Assembly: GCF_016097555.1 (NCBI RefSeq)
Contig: NC_054701.1
Location: 4,596,890-4,660,889, forward strand
Origin: Gigantopelta aegis
Taxonomy: Eukaryota; Mollusca; Gastropoda; Neomphalida; Peltospiridae
Length of the DNA: 64,000 nt
Reading direction: 5' to 3'
The position numbers were made by a program, and so were the translations under genes. The notes beneath the pieces were generated by a model. The model was not told the DNA's origin. It was given only the letters and a program-made list of their open reading frames with translations, and did no database searches. Of the stretch, positions 1 through 11,886 are shown piece after piece; within the stretch, counting starts at the first letter, position 1; each line of letters opens with the position of its first letter.

Positions 1-7
1 TTCCAGT

Positions 8-3000
8 CTATTTTTTGCCCTTATCTGCAGTGGGAGCAACAGCAGCCACTACTTTGCCTCTTTTGTTGTGTTTCCTGGAGAACTTCAGATTCTTCAAGAA
101 CTTTGGATCAACCTGAAACCATAGTATTACTTATATTCAAGCAACATTTTGTTCAGCATCGCATCATGATTCGCACCCATGTTTCAGAGATCACTACACA
201 ATTTTAAACTATTAAACAGTTGATGCTGATCAATTTTCAGTTGACTAGAAATATCACTAATCAAGATTTTAAAAACAAAATGTTCTCCAAAAATAGTCAT
301 TAGATTCATTAAAAACTCAAATTATCAACACTTCTGTTCAGAGTTTTCAAGGTATGTAGCTTTTTTATTTTGGATCAAATTAATTTTGAGCTACCGCAAA
401 TAACAGGATCAGTAACATGTTGATTTGCCAAATGTGATAATTTAAGACAAACACTGCAAGCAATGTGTAAGCTAATGGTAAACAAGAGTACTGGTGAGGT
501 ACATGTTAAGCCCGTCTGGAGTTTGATGGAAAACCATAGATACTAATGAATATGTTACGGTATGATTCAATTATAATTATGTGAAATGTTTGTAATGTGA
601 TGGATGAACAGTAAACATTCCTGACTTCTTCAAAGGCTAAACAAGATTTTCCTATGATCTTCAAAATATAGACAATTATCTGATTTATTTGTGTCACAGT
701 GACCTACTATGCGACACACCACCATCCCAAGTTGTTTCTACACGCGAGCTTTGATGGTCCTGAATGCATCTGTATGCAAGATACCGTTTGGACAAGGATT
801 TACTGTTATGTGCAGTAGACCATGAAAAGTAAGTCACAGTGACCTAACCAGACATGAAAAAGTTAACAGATGGACGTACAACACCATACCATAATACAAC
901 CCATCATAGATGGTATATAAAAAACCTGTAGTATTTTACATTGCCAAAAGACAAGGATCAGAAGTTTTTAACTACACAGAAAATACTTTTGACAAAATAA
1001 TCCGCTGTCTGCTGGGCAACCATCCCATACATATGGCAGATCTTTCATAGTCCAGGGATTCAGATCTCACCAATTTGGGCACAACATTTGTCTGATTGTT
1101 CTGAGCATTAACAAGATCTTTAAGGATCACATTAATTGAGGATGTGAAATGAAGTGATTTGAAGAGTGGTAGATATTCAGAAATGCATTTTGAATTATTT
1201 CAAGCTAATTTAGGCTTAATATTTCAGTAGTTTTTGTTATTTTTGGCACACACTTTACCATTGTGACTTTAATGCTCACTTGCACAAAAAGGAAATGGGC
1301 GACATGAATTTGGTCTCGAGTAAGCCATAAATGGGTTATGCAAATTATCAATCCTCAGAGGTGTTTTAATGGAGGATATAAACATGAACTGACGTTAATG
1401 TACAAAACAACTTACACCCTTCATAGATGGACATCGGTAGGACTTGGGTTTGTGGATACCATTCCTGTGAGCTTTCGAATCTGAAATAAATAGTAAAATT
1501 TCCAATCAACGCCTCAGAATTTCAAGTTTTATGAGAAAACTTTTTTCAGTTTCCTTGTATCATCAGAATTCATCCGAATTTCTTCTTTTTTAATCATGGT
1601 AACAATGTATGATACATACACATAATAATGGAAAACAAACCTTAGGTTCTACAATTTTGATGACTAATTATCAGAAATTATTGTCTACGTAAATTGCTAT
1701 GAAAGTTAAACTTGATCTGCAACAGAACATGATAAGGAAGAAAATATTTTTATTTAATGATGCACTCAACACATTTTATAAAAAAAAATTACTATTATAT
1801 ATATGGTTAAGGACTACACAGATATTGTGAGGAAACCCGCTGTTGCCACATCATGAGCTACTCTTTTCAATTAGCAGCAAGGGCTCTTTTTTATGCACCA
1901 TCCCACACAGGATAGTACATACCACTGCCTTTGTTACACCAGTTGTGGAGCACTGCCTGGAACAAAAAATAGCCCAATGGACTCCCTGACGAGGATCGAT
2001 CCTAGACCAACTGCGCATCAGGCAAGCGCTTTACCACTTGGTTATGTCCCAACCCCAAGAACATCATAAAGCTATATACAAAATTTCAGCTGGATATCTT
2101 GAGGCATTGCACACAAAAAGTCTAAAAAAAACTAATGTTTGTATCTGCTAAAGTCAAGGGCCATAACTCTGTAATAACAGGGTTTTACTTCTAAAATTTG
2201 ACTTGACAACCATTGCTTTGACTGGGAATTTTAGTGTTGTTTTACAATTTTTTTTAGAATTTTCAGTTTGATTTAAAAAAAACATCTTAGTAAGCCTTTC
2301 TAGAATTAAAAAGACCAGGGCCCGTGCTTATAAAACTTAAAGTGTAGACTTTAATAAAGTCCAGACTTTAACGTAATGCTATTTGAATGGCGTTGCCATG
2401 ACGTTAAAGTCTGGACTTTATTAAAAGTCTCGACTTTAAGGTTTATAAGCACGGGGCCAGGTGTGCGGAAAGTACTTGTCTGCTCGCCAAATGAGAGTAA
2501 AAATTCTGATGGACGGGTTAAAAAATGCAACTACCAGTCCGACGGATGATCTGTCTTTTTCTGACCAACTGGTGGCGTTTTTGAATCCACGGTTATGCAT
2601 CTGTCATGCTAGAATTTCAAACCATTCAAACAAATTGTTCAGAATGATACAAAAATACACAATACATGTACCACCTCAGGGTTTCTGCCAGAGGGCAAAA
2701 CGGGTATGGCGCCATACCCAAATGTTTTGGCAGATTTTTTTTTTAAGTTAACCTTTTTCAGGGCTTCTAATTTTTTTTATATAAAATCCACTAGCCATGG
2801 GTTCAGTAATTAATGTATTTTACTGGCCATGATTAAAAATCCACTAGCCCTACTTTACCTAAAAGTAAATACAATTTCACTAATAGTAATAATCAGATAT
2901 GGCACCTAAACAGGGAAATAGAACTTAAAAACACTAAGATTGGGGAGGTAGGAGTGGGAACAGGATATTCATATTTACAAAATAGACTTAATGCAGCATT

Positions 3001-5514
3001 TGACAACTTTTTTTTTACTAGCCATCGGGCATGGTAACAGTAGTTATTTACTAGCCCAACGTTGAATATCACTAGCCACGGGAGTGGAGCTACCATAATC
3101 TAGAAGCCCTGTCTGGCATGGTAACAGTAGTTATTTACTAGCCCAACGTTGAATATCACTAGCCACGGGAGTGGAGCTACCATAATCTAGAAGCCCTGTC
3201 TGGCATGGTAACAGTAGTTATTTACTAGCCCAACGTTGAATATCACTAGCCACGGGAGTGGAGCTACCATAATCTAGAAGCCCTGTCTGGCATGGTAACA
3301 GTAGTTATTTACTAGCCCAACGCTGAATATCACTAGCCACGGGAGTGGAGCTACCATAATCTAGAAGCCCTGTCTGGCATGGTAACAGTAGTTATTTACT
3401 AGCCCAACGTTGAATATCACTAGCCACGGGAGTGGAGCTACCATAATCTAGAAGCCCTGTCTGGCATGGTAACAGTAGTTATTTACTAGCCCAACGTTGA
3501 ATATCACTAGCCACGGGAGTGGAGCTACCATAATCTAGAAGCCCTGTCTGGCATGGTAACAGTAGTTATTTACTAGCCCAACGCTGAATATCACTAGCCA
3601 CGGGAGTGGAGCTACCATAATCTAGAAGCCCTGTCTGGCATGGTAACAGTAGTTATTTACTAGCCCAACGTTGAATATCACTAGCCACGGGAGTGGAGCT
3701 ACCATAATCTAGAAGCCCTGTCTGGCATGGTAACAGTAGTTATTTACTAGCCCAACGTTGAATATCACTAGCCACGGGAGTGGAGCTACCATAATCTAGA
3801 AGCCCTGTCTGGCATGGTAACAGTAGTTATTTACTAGCCCAACGTTGAATATCACTAGCCACGGGAGTGGAGCTACCATAATCTAGAAGCCCTGTCTGGC
3901 ATGGTAACAGTAGTTATTTACTAGCCCAACGTTGAATATCACTAGCCACGGGAGTGGAGCTACCATAATCTAGAAGCCCTGACAAAATTAATTACTCTTG
4001 TCATTACTGTATGATTTTCTCAACCCTAACCCTAAACGTAATCCATTTTCTTTCTGGGAGAGGGCCCCCATACCCCCTCATGACTGTGGTTCTATTCAAT
4101 TCCATAGCGCCATACCCAAACAAAAATATCTGGCAGAAACACTGCACTTGGATAACACTACTGTCAATGTGATACATGTATTGTTTATTTTTGTCAACAG
4201 ACTACTTCGGAGTTCCGAAATACGCAAGCACAAAATACCCAAAACAGAGCCGGTCAAAAGTCAATGCTTCCTAAAAATAGCTTATTTATGTTGATAGTAT
4301 GTTGCCAGTGTGATTGGAATATATTGTTCTGTTAAATAATTGAAAGATGTCACTTGAATTTTGTAAATCTATCAGTGTTCGAGATTAAAATTTTTGGCCA
4401 ATATCCCAGTTGGATACTAACATTTCAAAATCTGGTATCCCACCTGAGAATTTAGTATTAAATATGGTATCCCGGTGGGATACTGGGTTCTTGAAGTCTG
4501 GTATCCAAAATTAAATTCTGGTATCCCTGGGATATCGGGATACCGTTAATCTCGAACACTGTCTATATGAAAGAAATGTGATGAACTTCATCATTACCAG
4601 AATAATAAAACTTTACTGATTTGTCAAACAAGGTTTGGGTCTTGATTTTACTTGCCACTTGATGTTGATGACTTACCAAATGTCTTTATTAATGTTTTTG
4701 TCAATATATTATATTATATTATTATTAAACAATAAAATATATAGTTCCATAGGCTGGCAGACTACTAGACATTCTGGCCGTCTAGTACATTTTAGTTGGT
4801 TCTGGTCCGGCAGGCTAGTGAAATATTTTCTGCACCAGTGAAGACTAATACCATACATATACTTGTTTTTATTCAAATTAATATCTAGTTTTATGTATTG
4901 TTTTCAAAATTAGAATTATTTACATTAATTGGGAATTTTTTACTCAAATTTTTTGAATAAAAACGACATAGCTTTTGAGGAATGGTGGGGATGGGTGCCA
5001 ATTATTTGAGTCTAGAAACATAGGTGATAAAACCTTGAATAAATGAGTAAATTGCCATGCAAGTCCAACTTGATTTGTAACACTACATCATAAAGCTATA
5101 CACAAAATTATTCCTCAATATACTGATGCAATACCAGAAAAAAAAATCAGAAAAACTAAATTATATATCCTAAGTGAAAAATGGATACATGGCCACAAAA
5201 GTCAAACTTAATCTGTAAAAATAATAAACCTAATAAAGCTATACACAAAATTTCAACTCAACAAGGCATTGTGAAAAAGAACATCGGGGAAAACTGTGTG
5301 TGGAACTGGACGACGGAGATAAAACCACTAGTCCCCTCCAGTTGGACCGGTAGGGGTCTAATAAGTATAAAAGTAGACTACACTCATAAACCTGTATGTG
5401 ACATCTCGTAGTATAAGAGCCATTTTTCACTAACACACACAAATAGTTGTAGCCACTCCCAACAATGCTGCACTTACTCTGGTTGTGATTCGTGTGATTC
5501 TTCGACTTGGCCAT
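8..5514 (-). CDS. RPL29: 60S ribosomal protein L29 (eL29), three coding exons
   Basis: Structural protein of the large ribosomal subunit. Coding exons on the minus strand are 5478-5514, 1416-1480 and 8-112. The first reads MAKSKNHTNHNQ, the eL29 N-terminal signature. The second reads AHRNGIHKPKSY and ends MKG. The third opens VDPKFLKNLKFSRKHNKRG and ends with a Lys-rich tail and TAG. Donors are GTAAGTG and GTGTAAG/GTAAGT, acceptors TTTCAG, and phases match at both junctions (phases 1 and 0). The total is 68 residues, the short length usual for invertebrate eL29 (mammalian forms have a long C-terminal extension). A TTTCAG acceptor just upstream (exon starts at 5545) implies a further 5' noncoding exon that I could not locate. 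The coding introns are about 1.3 kb and 4.0 kb and hold SINE, MITE and 87 bp satellite DNA. The 3' UTR runs off the window. Recognition is firm. Confidence 0.93.
1741..2051 (-). mobile_element. tRNA-headed SINE (type B), in RPL29 intron
   Basis: Read on the minus strand it begins with a tRNA-like head (a wobbled version of the 'accactgggttacgt' head, then GGATCGATCC as B-box-like sequence). It continues through the conserved core (AGCAAGGGCTCTTTTTTATGC, GGAAACCCGC) and ends in the tail near 1741. At least six relatives lie elsewhere in the window. It is diverged and interrupted by A/T runs, so it is an old copy. Confidence 0.75.
2318..2459. mobile_element. Fold-back MITE, 142 bp near-palindrome
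   Basis: The two ends are inverted copies: GGGCCCGTGCTTATAAA at the left and TTTATAAGCACGGGGCC at the right. The inner arms (AAAGTCTGGACTTTA type) also pair, leaving a short loop around 2385. No coding capacity. It would fold into one long hairpin if transcribed. Confidence 0.75.
2688..4142. mobile_element. TIR element (GTTTCTGCCAGA ends) carrying the 87 bp satellite
   Basis: The left end reads GTTTCTGCCAGA and then GGGTATGGCGCCATACCC. The right end reads GCGCCATACCCAAA and then TCTGGCAGAAAC, the inverted complement of the left tip. A truncated relative lies at 60646-60830, inside the Ty3 integrase region, and a lone right-end-like sequence at about 25415-25432. The long reading frame at 3998-4294 falls wholly inside this element and is taken as non-coding. 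No target duplication was recognised. Confidence 0.65.
3027..3981. repeat. Tandem repeat, 87 bp unit, about 11 copies
   Basis: Nearly identical units containing GGCATGGTAACAGTAGTTAT, ACTAGCCCAACGTTG and TAATCTAGAAGCCCTG. Copies differ by single bases (CGTTG or CGCTG), so the expansion is recent. It lies inside the GTTTCTGCCAGA TIR element in an intron of RPL29. The unit grew from sequence with recurring 'ACTAGCC' words seen just upstream at 2787-2850. Confidence 0.95.
4373..4561. mobile_element. MITE with CAGTGTTCGAGATTAA TIRs
   Basis: The left end CAGTGTTCGAGATTAA and right end TTAATCTCGAACACTG are perfect 16 bp inverted repeats. TCTAT flanks both sides, a 5 bp target duplication. The interior repeats the word GGTATCCC. 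The CAG...CTG termini and 5 bp duplication fit a short-duplication hAT-like group. No coding capacity. Confidence 0.8.
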
Positions 5515-5545
5515 GGCTTGAAATATTTACTGGGCTACGTCTTTT
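5515..5545 (-). other. RPL29: 5' UTR part of the RPL29 start exon
   Basis: Transcribed minus-strand sequence between a TTATTTCAG acceptor and the CCATGG start context. It shows that at least one noncoding exon lies further upstream (at higher coordinates). No TATA or terminal-oligopyrimidine start was identified with confidence. Confidence 0.6.
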
Positions 5546-5895
5546 CTGAAATAAAGAATATCAACCATAATACAGATTCGGATTATTATTAATTACACGT
5601 GGTTCGATATGAACAGTGGCTCATGATGTCACATATTTTCAAAACTAGTTGACTATATTATTACCTGCAGGATTTGAATGTAACAACAGCACCAACGGCA
5701 ATTGCCCTGGGTAGAGAGAATAGCGTATGGCACTTTTGTTGCTAAAGCTCCTTAACAATGGTAAAATTTATACACCTGGTGCAGGGTTGAAAATTCAACA
5801 TGAAAACCATGGTCACCAGCTGGGCCAGTTGAAAAAAAATCTTACTGGCCCTTCACAAATTTGTCCCTAAATCCAAATTTTGTGATAAATCCTTA
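5546..5895. other. Upstream of the RPL29 start exon; no gene seen
   Basis: Part of the RPL29 5' intron or upstream region. A CAG/GTAATA-like donor on the minus strand near 5663 could end a noncoding exon but is not supported further. Nothing else was recognised. Confidence 0.4.
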
Positions 5896-5897
5896 TA

Positions 5898-6856
5898 CAG
5901 TGCTGTCCAGTGTATTGGCACACCTAAGCATTCAAAGACTATTTTCTATGTGAACACTGTGAAATACTTAATAAAATGTCTCTCTTACCAATGAAGCAGT
6001 ACATAATCTGAGATACACTACAAATTGTTTGGTCTGTAATAAATAAACATTTCAAAATTGTTCATAAATGTAGACACTCCCTTGTATCCAAAACGATTTG
6101 CATGTCCGGTGATTCGGCGCAGCAGATGTGGATCGTTGACCCCGCTATTTATAACCTGCACATGACCTCACTTTGTAGCCCGTAAATGCTACACTATAGT
6201 CGCAGGATTATTTTAATACTTTTTTGTTTTCTTGTTAAAAAATATTACTATTAAAATGAACGATCACACATGACCCATCTCGTGATCAGATTCGGAATCT
6301 TTTTCTTGAGTGGCACAGTACTGCAGATGCATACATGTTCATTGTCATGCATGGCTAAGATGCCTACATGGATTTTTTCTCGGGCAGATTGTGGCACACA
6401 TGGATCTTATTTCGCCTTTTTTTTTTTGGTAACAATGTGACAGTTGTGAACTGGAATGACTGTCAATCAAGGTGTAAAACTTTTGTTTTGTTTGCATTTG
6501 TCTGTGTTTTCCTTTAGTTTAAATAAAAATAACAGAAAAAAATAATTATACTGTTTACTATAATTTAAAAAATGTGGGAAAGGTGTTTTTAGACTGGTTT
6601 TTACATTCTTATTATCAATAAGGCTGACCTACTTCGCGTTTATATACACGAAAGCAAGTGAATAATTTATTTTGAAATTATGACATAACTGTTGATAATT
6701 CTAAAAAAAATATTAATTGTACCCTTAACAATAAATATGTTGATACCTGATTAAACATTAAAAATGGAATTGAACTTTAATTCGTTAAAAACACTAACAA
6801 CATCCTAAGCATACTTGAGCAAAATACCAAGTGCGCCGATACCCTGGACACGGTTG
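5898..6856. mobile_element. Non-autonomous Tc1/mariner-like element, about 960 bp
   Basis: The left end begins CAGTGCTGTCCAGTGTATTG followed by GCACACCT. The right end, read on the minus strand, begins CAACCGTGTCCAGGGTATCG followed by GCGCACTT. Both abut TA dinucleotides (5896-5897 and 6857-6858), the Tc1/mariner target. No transposase frame is present. The interior is AT-rich with no recognisable gene. Confidence 0.65.
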
Positions 6857-7189
6857 TAAAGTTAACAACGAAACAGTGATATTATCCCCTAAATAATAAC
6901 AATAAATTCTTTATTTTAAGAGGGTAAACTCAGTTAGCATCATTTTGCTAATCTCTCCTGTGGCCCTCTCACAATAACAATTTAACTTAAGTAACCAAAT
7001 TCTAAGCGCACCATCTCTTTTTCACACGCACACACACAGGTGGGCTAGGAAAATGTGTTCTTCATATCCTCACCACATCCAGGACCCACAGAGTATTTAA
7101 AACTGTGGAGGAAGGGGGGAGGGGGGGGGTAGTGAGTAAAATGGCCCGGCTGATTAAAATTTGGAGGTCCAAAGGGCCTGGGCCCTGTT

Positions 7190-7272
7190 CCACGAAGCGA
7201 TCTTAGCCCTAAGATTACCTTAAGCTACCATATACAATTAGGTCCAAGATTGCTTCGTGGAAAGGGGCCCTG
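7190..7272. mobile_element. Short palindromic MITE (GTTCCACGAAGCGATCTTAG family)
   Basis: Starts GGGCCCTGTTCCACGAAGCG and ends CTTCGTGGAAAGGGGCCCTG, with inverted arms throughout. A longer, better-preserved relative lies at 52573-52681 and partial ones at about 13863-13895 and 15738-15772. Confidence 0.75.
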
Positions 7273-7334
7273 AACATGTTACTGTTAGGTGAGGTGTGGG
7301 GCATACTCGGTCAGGTCAGGTCATAGGGCTTTAC

Positions 7335-9565
7335 TAGCCCGAGTACTCTGACTGTAAGAGAGCTAGACGGACATTTGGACATAAACACGCTCTCATTAAT
7401 ACCTATGTCTACCTACATCTAATACCTATGTCTTTTTTTGGCAATTCCTGACTACCAAACGGTAGGCAACGAGTCCCGCTCTAATACCACAACAATCCTA
7501 TGTTTGACGTCAAATACCTTTACATCAATCATTTTCGAGTTAAGTGATACAAAAAAATCCACATATTAATCACTAATACACTTACTACAGAAAGAAACCC
7601 AACAGCACCCACATTCAGCTACGCTTCGTGACACTCCGTTGCAACAATTGCAAAGCTCGGCGATCTATTTCGAGACGTAGACCATGTGATCGCGCACTTG
7701 GCGATTCCGCCTTGTGCAGCACTTACAGGGGCCGTCTCATATCAAGCGGTTATTATTTTCATAAACAAATCGTCAGTCAAAAAAGAACTTGTAAATCAGC
7801 GACAAATATCATTGTCGTACTGTTAACTGCCAATGCGTATCGATGGGTAATCTCATTAATTGTGGCTACATTCTACGCTGAAAAAAGTTCTAAACCTTTT
7901 TTTAAAACTCCCACACACCCTCTCGTTCTGAGTACAGTTTGTGGCCCTGATCAGATATCGTGGTAGCGTACTTGAACATCAAACTGATATAAGCAGGTTA
8001 ATTCCCGACATCGGACCTGGCAGTCATTTGTGGCCATACATGCATACGGCGAAACTCATCGCCATCGGTCCCTAGGCGTCAGCTTGTCTACTATGACGGA
8101 ACTCCTGTCTACAACTGATCATTGAGTATTGTGTTACAGAATCGGTCTTTGTTCAGTTGTTGAAAACAATTGGGCTGTGTTCTATGTAGGTTAATTCATT
8201 GTCAATAATTATTAACTACCATACATATATGTGATTTACATTTGCTTGGATAAAACGATCGTTCATATGAAATTAGTTATTAAGCAAACAGAATACTTAC
8301 AACCAACCCAAAACAAAATTTGAACTATTTTTATTACTTAATTTACTAGTATCCTACCGCCTTTTTCTTCTTTATTTTTCTTTTTGCTTTTTAATGAGAT
8401 ATTACACCACAGTTTCACATTTGAGTCATTTCCGCATATTTCTTAGGGAGTGGGTTTCAGCTCAGTCGTTTGAGTGTTCGCGTCGCAGGATCGAACAACC
8501 TCGATGGATCCATTCAACCAATTGATTTCTTTGTCGTTCCAACTAATGCACCAGAACTGGTCAGTGGCCTGTGGGAAAGTACATATAAAAGATCCATTGC
8601 TAATGTAGCGGGTTTCTTCTCCAATACTCATATCAGAGTTACCAAATGTTTGACATCCAATAGCTAGTGATTAATTAATCAATGTGCTCTAGTGGTGTCG
8701 TTGAACAAAACAAATTTCAATATTTTTTAGTTTGATCTGAATAGCAAAACAACTATAAGATAAGTTTTAAAGATCGAATGAGCTATGCACCGATTCAATT
8801 TTGATTTTGCAGTAACAAGCATTGCCATCCTTCCCCTTAACGCCTCAGAATACATCTTATGATACCCCATCCCCTCAAGAGCGTTACGTAATTGTTGAGA
8901 AAAAAAACCCCACACACACACACTCTACTACTGTACTAATGACTAATTCATAAAACATAAAATAATCAAATTAAATTACTACTTATTTTATCTTTCATAA
9001 GAGGAGGCAGTACGTAGCACATACTTTTGCCGTATCCTGTCGATAACACCCAAATGTATCCTTCAAATTCAAAATGGAATCAATAATGTGTAATTGTTTT
9101 AATGACGTAATGAAATCCAAATTCATCCAAAACGGCATTAGCCAACTCTTCCATGTTGTAACTTCACTTGATATGAGACGGCCCCTGTAACTGCTGCACA
9201 AGGCGGAATTGCCCAGTGCGCGATCACGTGGTCTACGTCTCGAAATAGATCGCCGAGCTTTGCAATTGTTGCGACGAGTGTCACGAAGCGTAGCTGAATG
9301 TGGGTGCTGTCGGGTTTCTTTCTGTAGTAAGTGTATTAGTGATTAATATGTGGATTTTTTTGTATCACTTAACTCGAAAATGATTGATGTAAAGGTATTT
9401 GACGTCAAACATAGGATTGTTGTGGTATTAGAGCGGGACTCGTTGCCTACCGTTTGGTAGTCAGGAATTGCCAAAAAAAGACATAGGTTGGTCTCTGACT
9501 GTAATGAGAGCGTGTTTATGTCCAAATGTCCGTCTAGCTCTCTTACAGTCAGAGTACTCGGGCTA
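7335..9565. mobile_element. Mutator-like element with about 400 bp TIRs
   Basis: Inverted arms of about 400 bp (7335-7745 and 9160-9565) are nearly identical, both carrying TAGCCCGAGTACTCTGACTG at the tip. AGGGCTTTAC stands directly outside each end (7325-7334 and 9566-9575), a 10 bp target duplication. Long TIRs with a 9-11 bp duplication are typical of MULEs. No transposase is visible between the arms; the middle holds a SINE (8444-8717) and AT-rich sequence. The frames at 7628-7966, 8995-9201 and 9343-9724 are parts of the arms and are not taken as genes. Confidence 0.8.
8444..8717 (+). mobile_element. tRNA-headed SINE inside the Mutator-like element
   Basis: The head GTTTCAGCTCAGTCGTTTGA plus GCAGGATCGAAC resembles tRNA A and B boxes. 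The core has AAAGATCCATTGCTAATGTA and GCGGGTTTC, and the tail TTTGACATCCAATAGC...GTGTCGTTGAACAAAAC. Its closest relative in the window is 38108-38417. The short overlapping frames on both strands are SINE sequence. Confidence 0.8.
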
Positions 9566-9575
9566 AGGGCTTTAC

Positions 9576-9735
9576 ATGCACATTCAGAGCAAGCTGTTGT
9601 GCCGCACGCCTGTCCTGGGCACACGAGCCGGCCTCGGCAGGCTCCTCCGTCCAGGATAGGAAAGGTGGGACCGCCTGCACAGGCAGGTGCAAGGGAGCAC
9701 CAGCAGCCCGACCATGGTCAGTAGCAGGCGGGGCA
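9576..9735. repeat. GC-rich interspersed repeat interrupted by the Mutator-like element
   Basis: Contains AGAGCAAGCTGTTGTGCCGC and ACGCCTGTCCTGGG. The same words recur at 51508-51562 (AGAGCAAGCTGTTGTAGCGC, ACGCCTGTCATGGG), where no insertion is present. Its family was not identified. Confidence 0.6.
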
Positions 9736-11210
9736 TACTCACCACAATATTTTATTTTATGTACTGTTGGGTATTCAAATACAACATTTCCAGCCTTTTG
9801 ATAATCTACTCTTACTTTTTCAGGCTCTTTGGACCTCTACATTTTCATCAGCCAGGCAATCGCACCGATAGTGCTGCCCCCCCCCCCCCCCCCTCCTCGC
9901 CCTCCCCCTCCACTCTCAAATACTCTGCGAGCCGTGAAAGCGGTGGGGTGCGTTTCACCGGTTAGGCGATTGTTTCTTTTTGGCAGCTCTACATTTTAAA
10001 ATGGTTAAGAGCAGGGCACATCAGCTATAAAATGAACCCATTCCAAATATTCTTCTATTACACTGACTACTGCAGCACATTTTCTTTAAAACTGTCTCCA
10101 TTGATGGTGTTCGTAGAAATAAAATGTTAAAATGTGTTGAACAATAATGCAAATATTTGATCAATTATCAACTGTATGAACGTAAAAATAATCCATTCAA
10201 TAAAATAGCCCTTTCTTGTATGATGTAGTTTATTTTAATAATAATCTAACACCACAACTATGTGGATGCAAAGCGATATCATTTAACCCCGAAAAATATA
10301 AACACTAACTGGTGAGACAGCCAAGGAAAAGGCCGGAAACGCGGAACCTCGTTGATGACGATCGCTTGCAACTAAAAATAGAACACGTAGACAGAGGAAA
10401 ACCCTCTACCCAGTTCGTCAAACTTCGGCTAATTACGGACATTTAGATCATGTCTATTTCTTTCTCTTATATAGTGCTGTCGGAAATAGAATAAAAAATA
10501 ATTTTCGTCGATTATTTCTTACATATTAAACAGAAAAGTAAATATTTTGTAAATATCTATTTAATTATAGTCTACCTAATTCAGCTCTCAAGATGGTGTT
10601 TACTCTTGAAAATAAAAGAAATATGTCAGTAAACAGGTGATTTGTGCACTTTATTGGAACACACTATAACCCATCGCACATCGTACGAACGCTCTACGAC
10701 TAAGTTACACCCCGCTCCGCAAGAGTCTAATAACACTTATAGTAATTGCCGTCAATGTCGATCATGAATATCCACTATTACTACCAATATCACATATTAT
10801 TATGGACACAACTAATTACTATCACTACAATATCGGATGGCTCTCTTAAACATAAATACAATCCATAATTCTAGGACGAAAATGACGTTATTAATATTTC
10901 CATCAAAATAGTAATTGATTTATATTTATAGTTCACAGGTCTGTAATTTACTATACAACAGAAGAAAAAAATATATATGACTGCATAGCATATCGATCCC
11001 TCCAAACACTGATTGGTATGCAATAATGCATTTCCCAGCATGTTAGGAATTGCGTTCCTAATAACAAAGCGTTGCGAATGAGCGATGAATGGTCAGGCCT
11101 TCTCGGCAGCGGCATGTTATTACCATTCGACTACTAACCATTCAAGACCAACCCGCGTCGGCCAGTCCAAAACCGGTCAATAACGGAAGAAGTAGAAACG
11201 CAGTTCTCAA
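9736..11210. other. Intergenic region upstream of the Ly6 gene
   Basis: Includes a C tract at about 9877-9892 and otherwise mixed AT-rich sequence. No exon with convincing splice signals was seen. The part nearest 11210 is less AT-rich, consistent with a promoter region. Confidence 0.4.
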
Positions 11211-11217
11211 GAAAATC

Positions 11218-11229
11218 TAAAATGGCGGA
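11218..11229 (+). promoter_or_regulatory. YY1-like AAAATGGCGGAC element, possible core promoter of the Ly6 gene
   Basis: AAAATGGCGGAC matches the YY1/'ATGGCGG' motif common just downstream of animal TATA-less start sites. It lies about 160 bp before the start codon of the Ly6-type gene. No TATA box was seen. The role is inferred. Confidence 0.35.
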
Positions 11230-11385
11230 CCTACAGCAATCAATATGGAGTCAATCGCGCGGTTTTACTGGCGATCCGGTTTTAACAGACTGACAAAACA
11301 ACGCCTTCTTACAAAGAGAGTTTAGTCCTTGTTTACCACAGAAGTGGCAGGCTGATTTTAAAGAAGAGCGGACACATGATCGCAA

Positions 11386-11855
11386 ATGAACAGGATTTAC
11401 CACTTGCTTTTCGTTTTGTTTATCTGCGAGATAACTGAGGCAAGAGGTCAGCATCTAATGTAAATTGTAAACTTGTTTGGTTGCCAGTTTAAATGTGGCA
11501 GATGTTTTTCATACTCCTAGAAACTCACTAGGTATTATAGATATCGTATCACAAGTTAACAGATCAAATGTTACTAGTAGATAAAATCATCTCTGAGATA
11601 TTTCTCTCTTTTGTAATACTAGTAATAAGTGAATTTTTTTTATCTCGACTCGGTAAAGCATATACAGTTTGTATGGTATTAACATTTGGATTGTTGTAGC
11701 GTAAAGTTCATATTGTATAATGTAGATATTTAATTTATCTTACATTATTACAGCGGATTAGTACAGTGTATGATGCATTTGCTATTAAGCAAACAATATT
11801 ACATAATAACTCAGTGGATTTTTGTGATATATATACATACGTATACATACGTACG

Positions 11856-11886
<31 letters not shown>

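Noticed and set aside
2893-3096. Minus-strand 67-codon frame
   Set aside because: Falls at the start of the 87 bp array inside a TIR element.
3027-3981. CRISPR-like regular repeats
   Set aside because: Units are contiguous 87 bp copies without unique spacers, in a eukaryotic intron.
9488-9965. GC-rich plus-strand frames, including a proline run
   Set aside because: They overlap an interspersed repeat, a Mutator-like arm and a C tract; the TTTTTCAG site at 9824 has no matching donor or frame support.
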